DNA of 6,421 nt from Clostridia bacterium. GTDB taxonomy: Bacteria > Bacillota_A > Clostridia > Oscillospirales > CAG-272. The notes below the pieces were generated by a model. It had not been told where the DNA came from, searched no databases, and saw nothing but the letters and a program-made list of their open reading frames with translations. The stretch is taken from NCBI GenBank assembly GCA_017626655.1, contig JAGAIH010000127.1, positions 1 through 6,421 of the forward strand. Direction: 5' to 3'. Position numbers and translations under genes: made by a program. Below are positions 5,547 through 6,421 of the stretch, in pieces (the first letter of the stretch is position 1; each line of letters begins with the position of its first letter).

Positions 5547-6421
5547 ACTCCCAACGTCTCCTGATCGAACTGATACAGCGTATCATTCACATCAAAAATA
5601 CTCTCATAATTCCCCGTGGTCACGAAATACTCGATGATCACGTCGAACACCGAGCTGCGGGACAGGGTAAAGCCCACGGTCCCCAGCAGCCGCTTGGTCT
5701 CCTCTATGTCCAGCCGCAGGGCGATGGCGAAGGAGACGACGGTGATCTTGGAGGGCTTGTAGCTTTTGTTGCACTTGATCTTGGAGAAGGTCTTCTTGTC
5801 CACGTTGGCCTTCTTGTAGCACTCCACGTCGGTCATGCCGCGGCTGTCGATCAGCTCGAAGAGGGTGGCGGCGAAGCCCTTGTCCAGCTCGCGGAGCATA
5901 TCCTCCAGGCTGGCGGGAGCGGCGGCCTCCGAGGCCACGATTCCCTTGGGGGGCTTGGGTCTTCCGGCGGGCTTGGCATCCTCACGGGCAGGGGAAGTGG
6001 AGGCTCCGTCGCGGGAGAGGCGGGCGCGGGTGAAGGAGGCGTAGTTGCGCTCCTCGCGGAGAGAGTCGTACACAGGAAGGGCGGCCTCGGTGTAGAAGTC
6101 GTCTACGTAGGCGGTGACGTCCGCGAAGAGCTTCTCGCTGATGGCGAAGGCGGTCTTGTCGAACACCACGATGTAGACCTCCAGCTCATGCTCCATGAGG
6201 AAGTCGCTGATGGCGGAGATGGCCACCTTCATGACCTTATCCTTGGGGTAGCCGTACAGCCCCGAGGAGATGAGGGGAAAGGCCATGCTCCTGCACCCCG
6301 CCTCCACCGCCAGCTTTAGGCATTCGGTGTAGCAGGAGGTCAGGATCCTTTCCTCGTCGTGATCCCCGCCGCACCAGACGGGGCCTGCGGTGTGGATCAC
6401 ATACTTGCAGGGCAGGCGGTA
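5543..6421 (-). CDS. Macro-domain protein with C-terminal XRE/HTH-like domain, 5' end outside window
   Basis: Open from the right edge (292 codons visible, N-terminus missing). Visible residues 1-92 are the last two thirds of a macro domain, which binds or hydrolyses ADP-ribose and its derivatives: LPCKYVIHTAGPVW (3-16), the ligand loop FPLISSGLYGYPK (48-60) and the closing strand VYIVVFD (82-88). The N-terminal NAAN/GGG catalytic region is off the window, so activity cannot be judged. Residues about 130-170 form an Ala/Pro/Lys/Arg-rich linker. Residues about 172-292 form a helical domain with a helix-turn-helix look: TDVECYKKANVDKKTFSKIK (197-216) followed by KPSKITVVSFAIALRLDIEETKRLLG. This suggests DNA or protein binding. 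The GTG at 6400 is an internal valine, not a start, since YRLPCKY precedes it in frame. It overlaps the UDG-like gene by 4 nt. The last ~25 codons share that gene's low GC content. Confidence 0.5.
   Translation of the reverse strand, partial: YRLPCKYVIHTAGPVWCGGDHDEERILTSCYTECLKLAVEAGCRSMAFPLISSGLYGYPKDKVMKVAISAISDFLMEHELEVYIVVFDKTAFAISEKLFADVTAYVDDFYTEAALPVYDSLREERNYASFTRARLSRDGASTSPAREDAKPAGRPKPPKGIVASEAAAPASLEDMLRELDKGFAATLFELIDSRGMTDVECYKKANVDKKTFSKIKCNKSYKPSKITVVSFAIALRLDIEETKRLLGTVGFTLSRSSVFDVIIEYFVTTGNYESIFDVNDTLYQFDQETLGV

Noticed and set aside
5492..6319. A 275-codon + strand frame opposite the macro-domain gene
   Set aside because: Gly/Leu/Val/His-rich shadow without motifs. The reverse frame carries unmistakable macro-domain sequence.
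6398..6400. GTG as the start of the macro-domain gene
   Set aside because: Seven in-frame codons upstream (YRLPCKY) complete the conserved LPxKYVIHT strand, so this is an internal valine of a gene running off the window.
1..6421. CRISPR arrays, tRNA or rRNA genes, insertion sequences
   Set aside because: No regularly spaced repeats, cloverleaf-like segments, transposase motifs or terminal inverted repeats were seen on either strand. The AT-rich segment has no visible mobile-element ends.

Overview
The window looks like chromosomal DNA of a GC-rich gut-type Firmicute (Clostridia, perhaps Oscillospiraceae or Christensenellales). The reasons are strong AGGAGG ribosome sites, textbook housekeeping sigma promoters, mostly GC-rich codons, and the families present: a glycoside transporter with a cytoplasmic GH2 enzyme, a YwaF/TMEM164-type membrane protein, and a macro-domain protein with an XRE-like tail. 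The taxon is an inference.

Left part (1-3870): a divergent promoter region (565-790) separates a leftward membrane-protein gene, cut by the window edge, from a rightward two-gene operon. That operon encodes a 12-helix MFS transporter (791-2101) and an intracellular family 2 glycoside hydrolase (2094-3827). The two genes overlap by 8 nt and the operon ends at a GC-rich hairpin (3842-3868). Together they form a compact uptake-and-cleave cassette for a small glycoside of unknown identity. Between the two divergent promoters lie two imperfect direct repeats with a 21-bp period, which look like regulator binding sites.

Right part (3892-6421): three leftward genes converge on the hydrolase operon. 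In transcription order they are a macro-domain protein with a C-terminal HTH-like domain (N-terminus outside the window), a 248-residue protein that reads as a divergent member of the uracil-DNA-glycosylase superfamily, and an ADP-ribosylglycohydrolase. The first two overlap by ATGA. The third follows after 101 nt and has its own extended -10 promoter inside a 10-bp inverted repeat. Two of the three families bind or remove ADP-ribose and the middle one resembles a base-excision enzyme, so an ADP-ribose or nucleic-acid repair/defence role is worth testing.

The middle gene and the last ~25 codons of the macro gene are clearly AT-richer (about 30-52% GC in lines counted by eye) than the flanks (about 58-70%). 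This suggests horizontal acquisition or recombination at this spot. Long open frames opposite the GC-rich genes are shadows and were left out.
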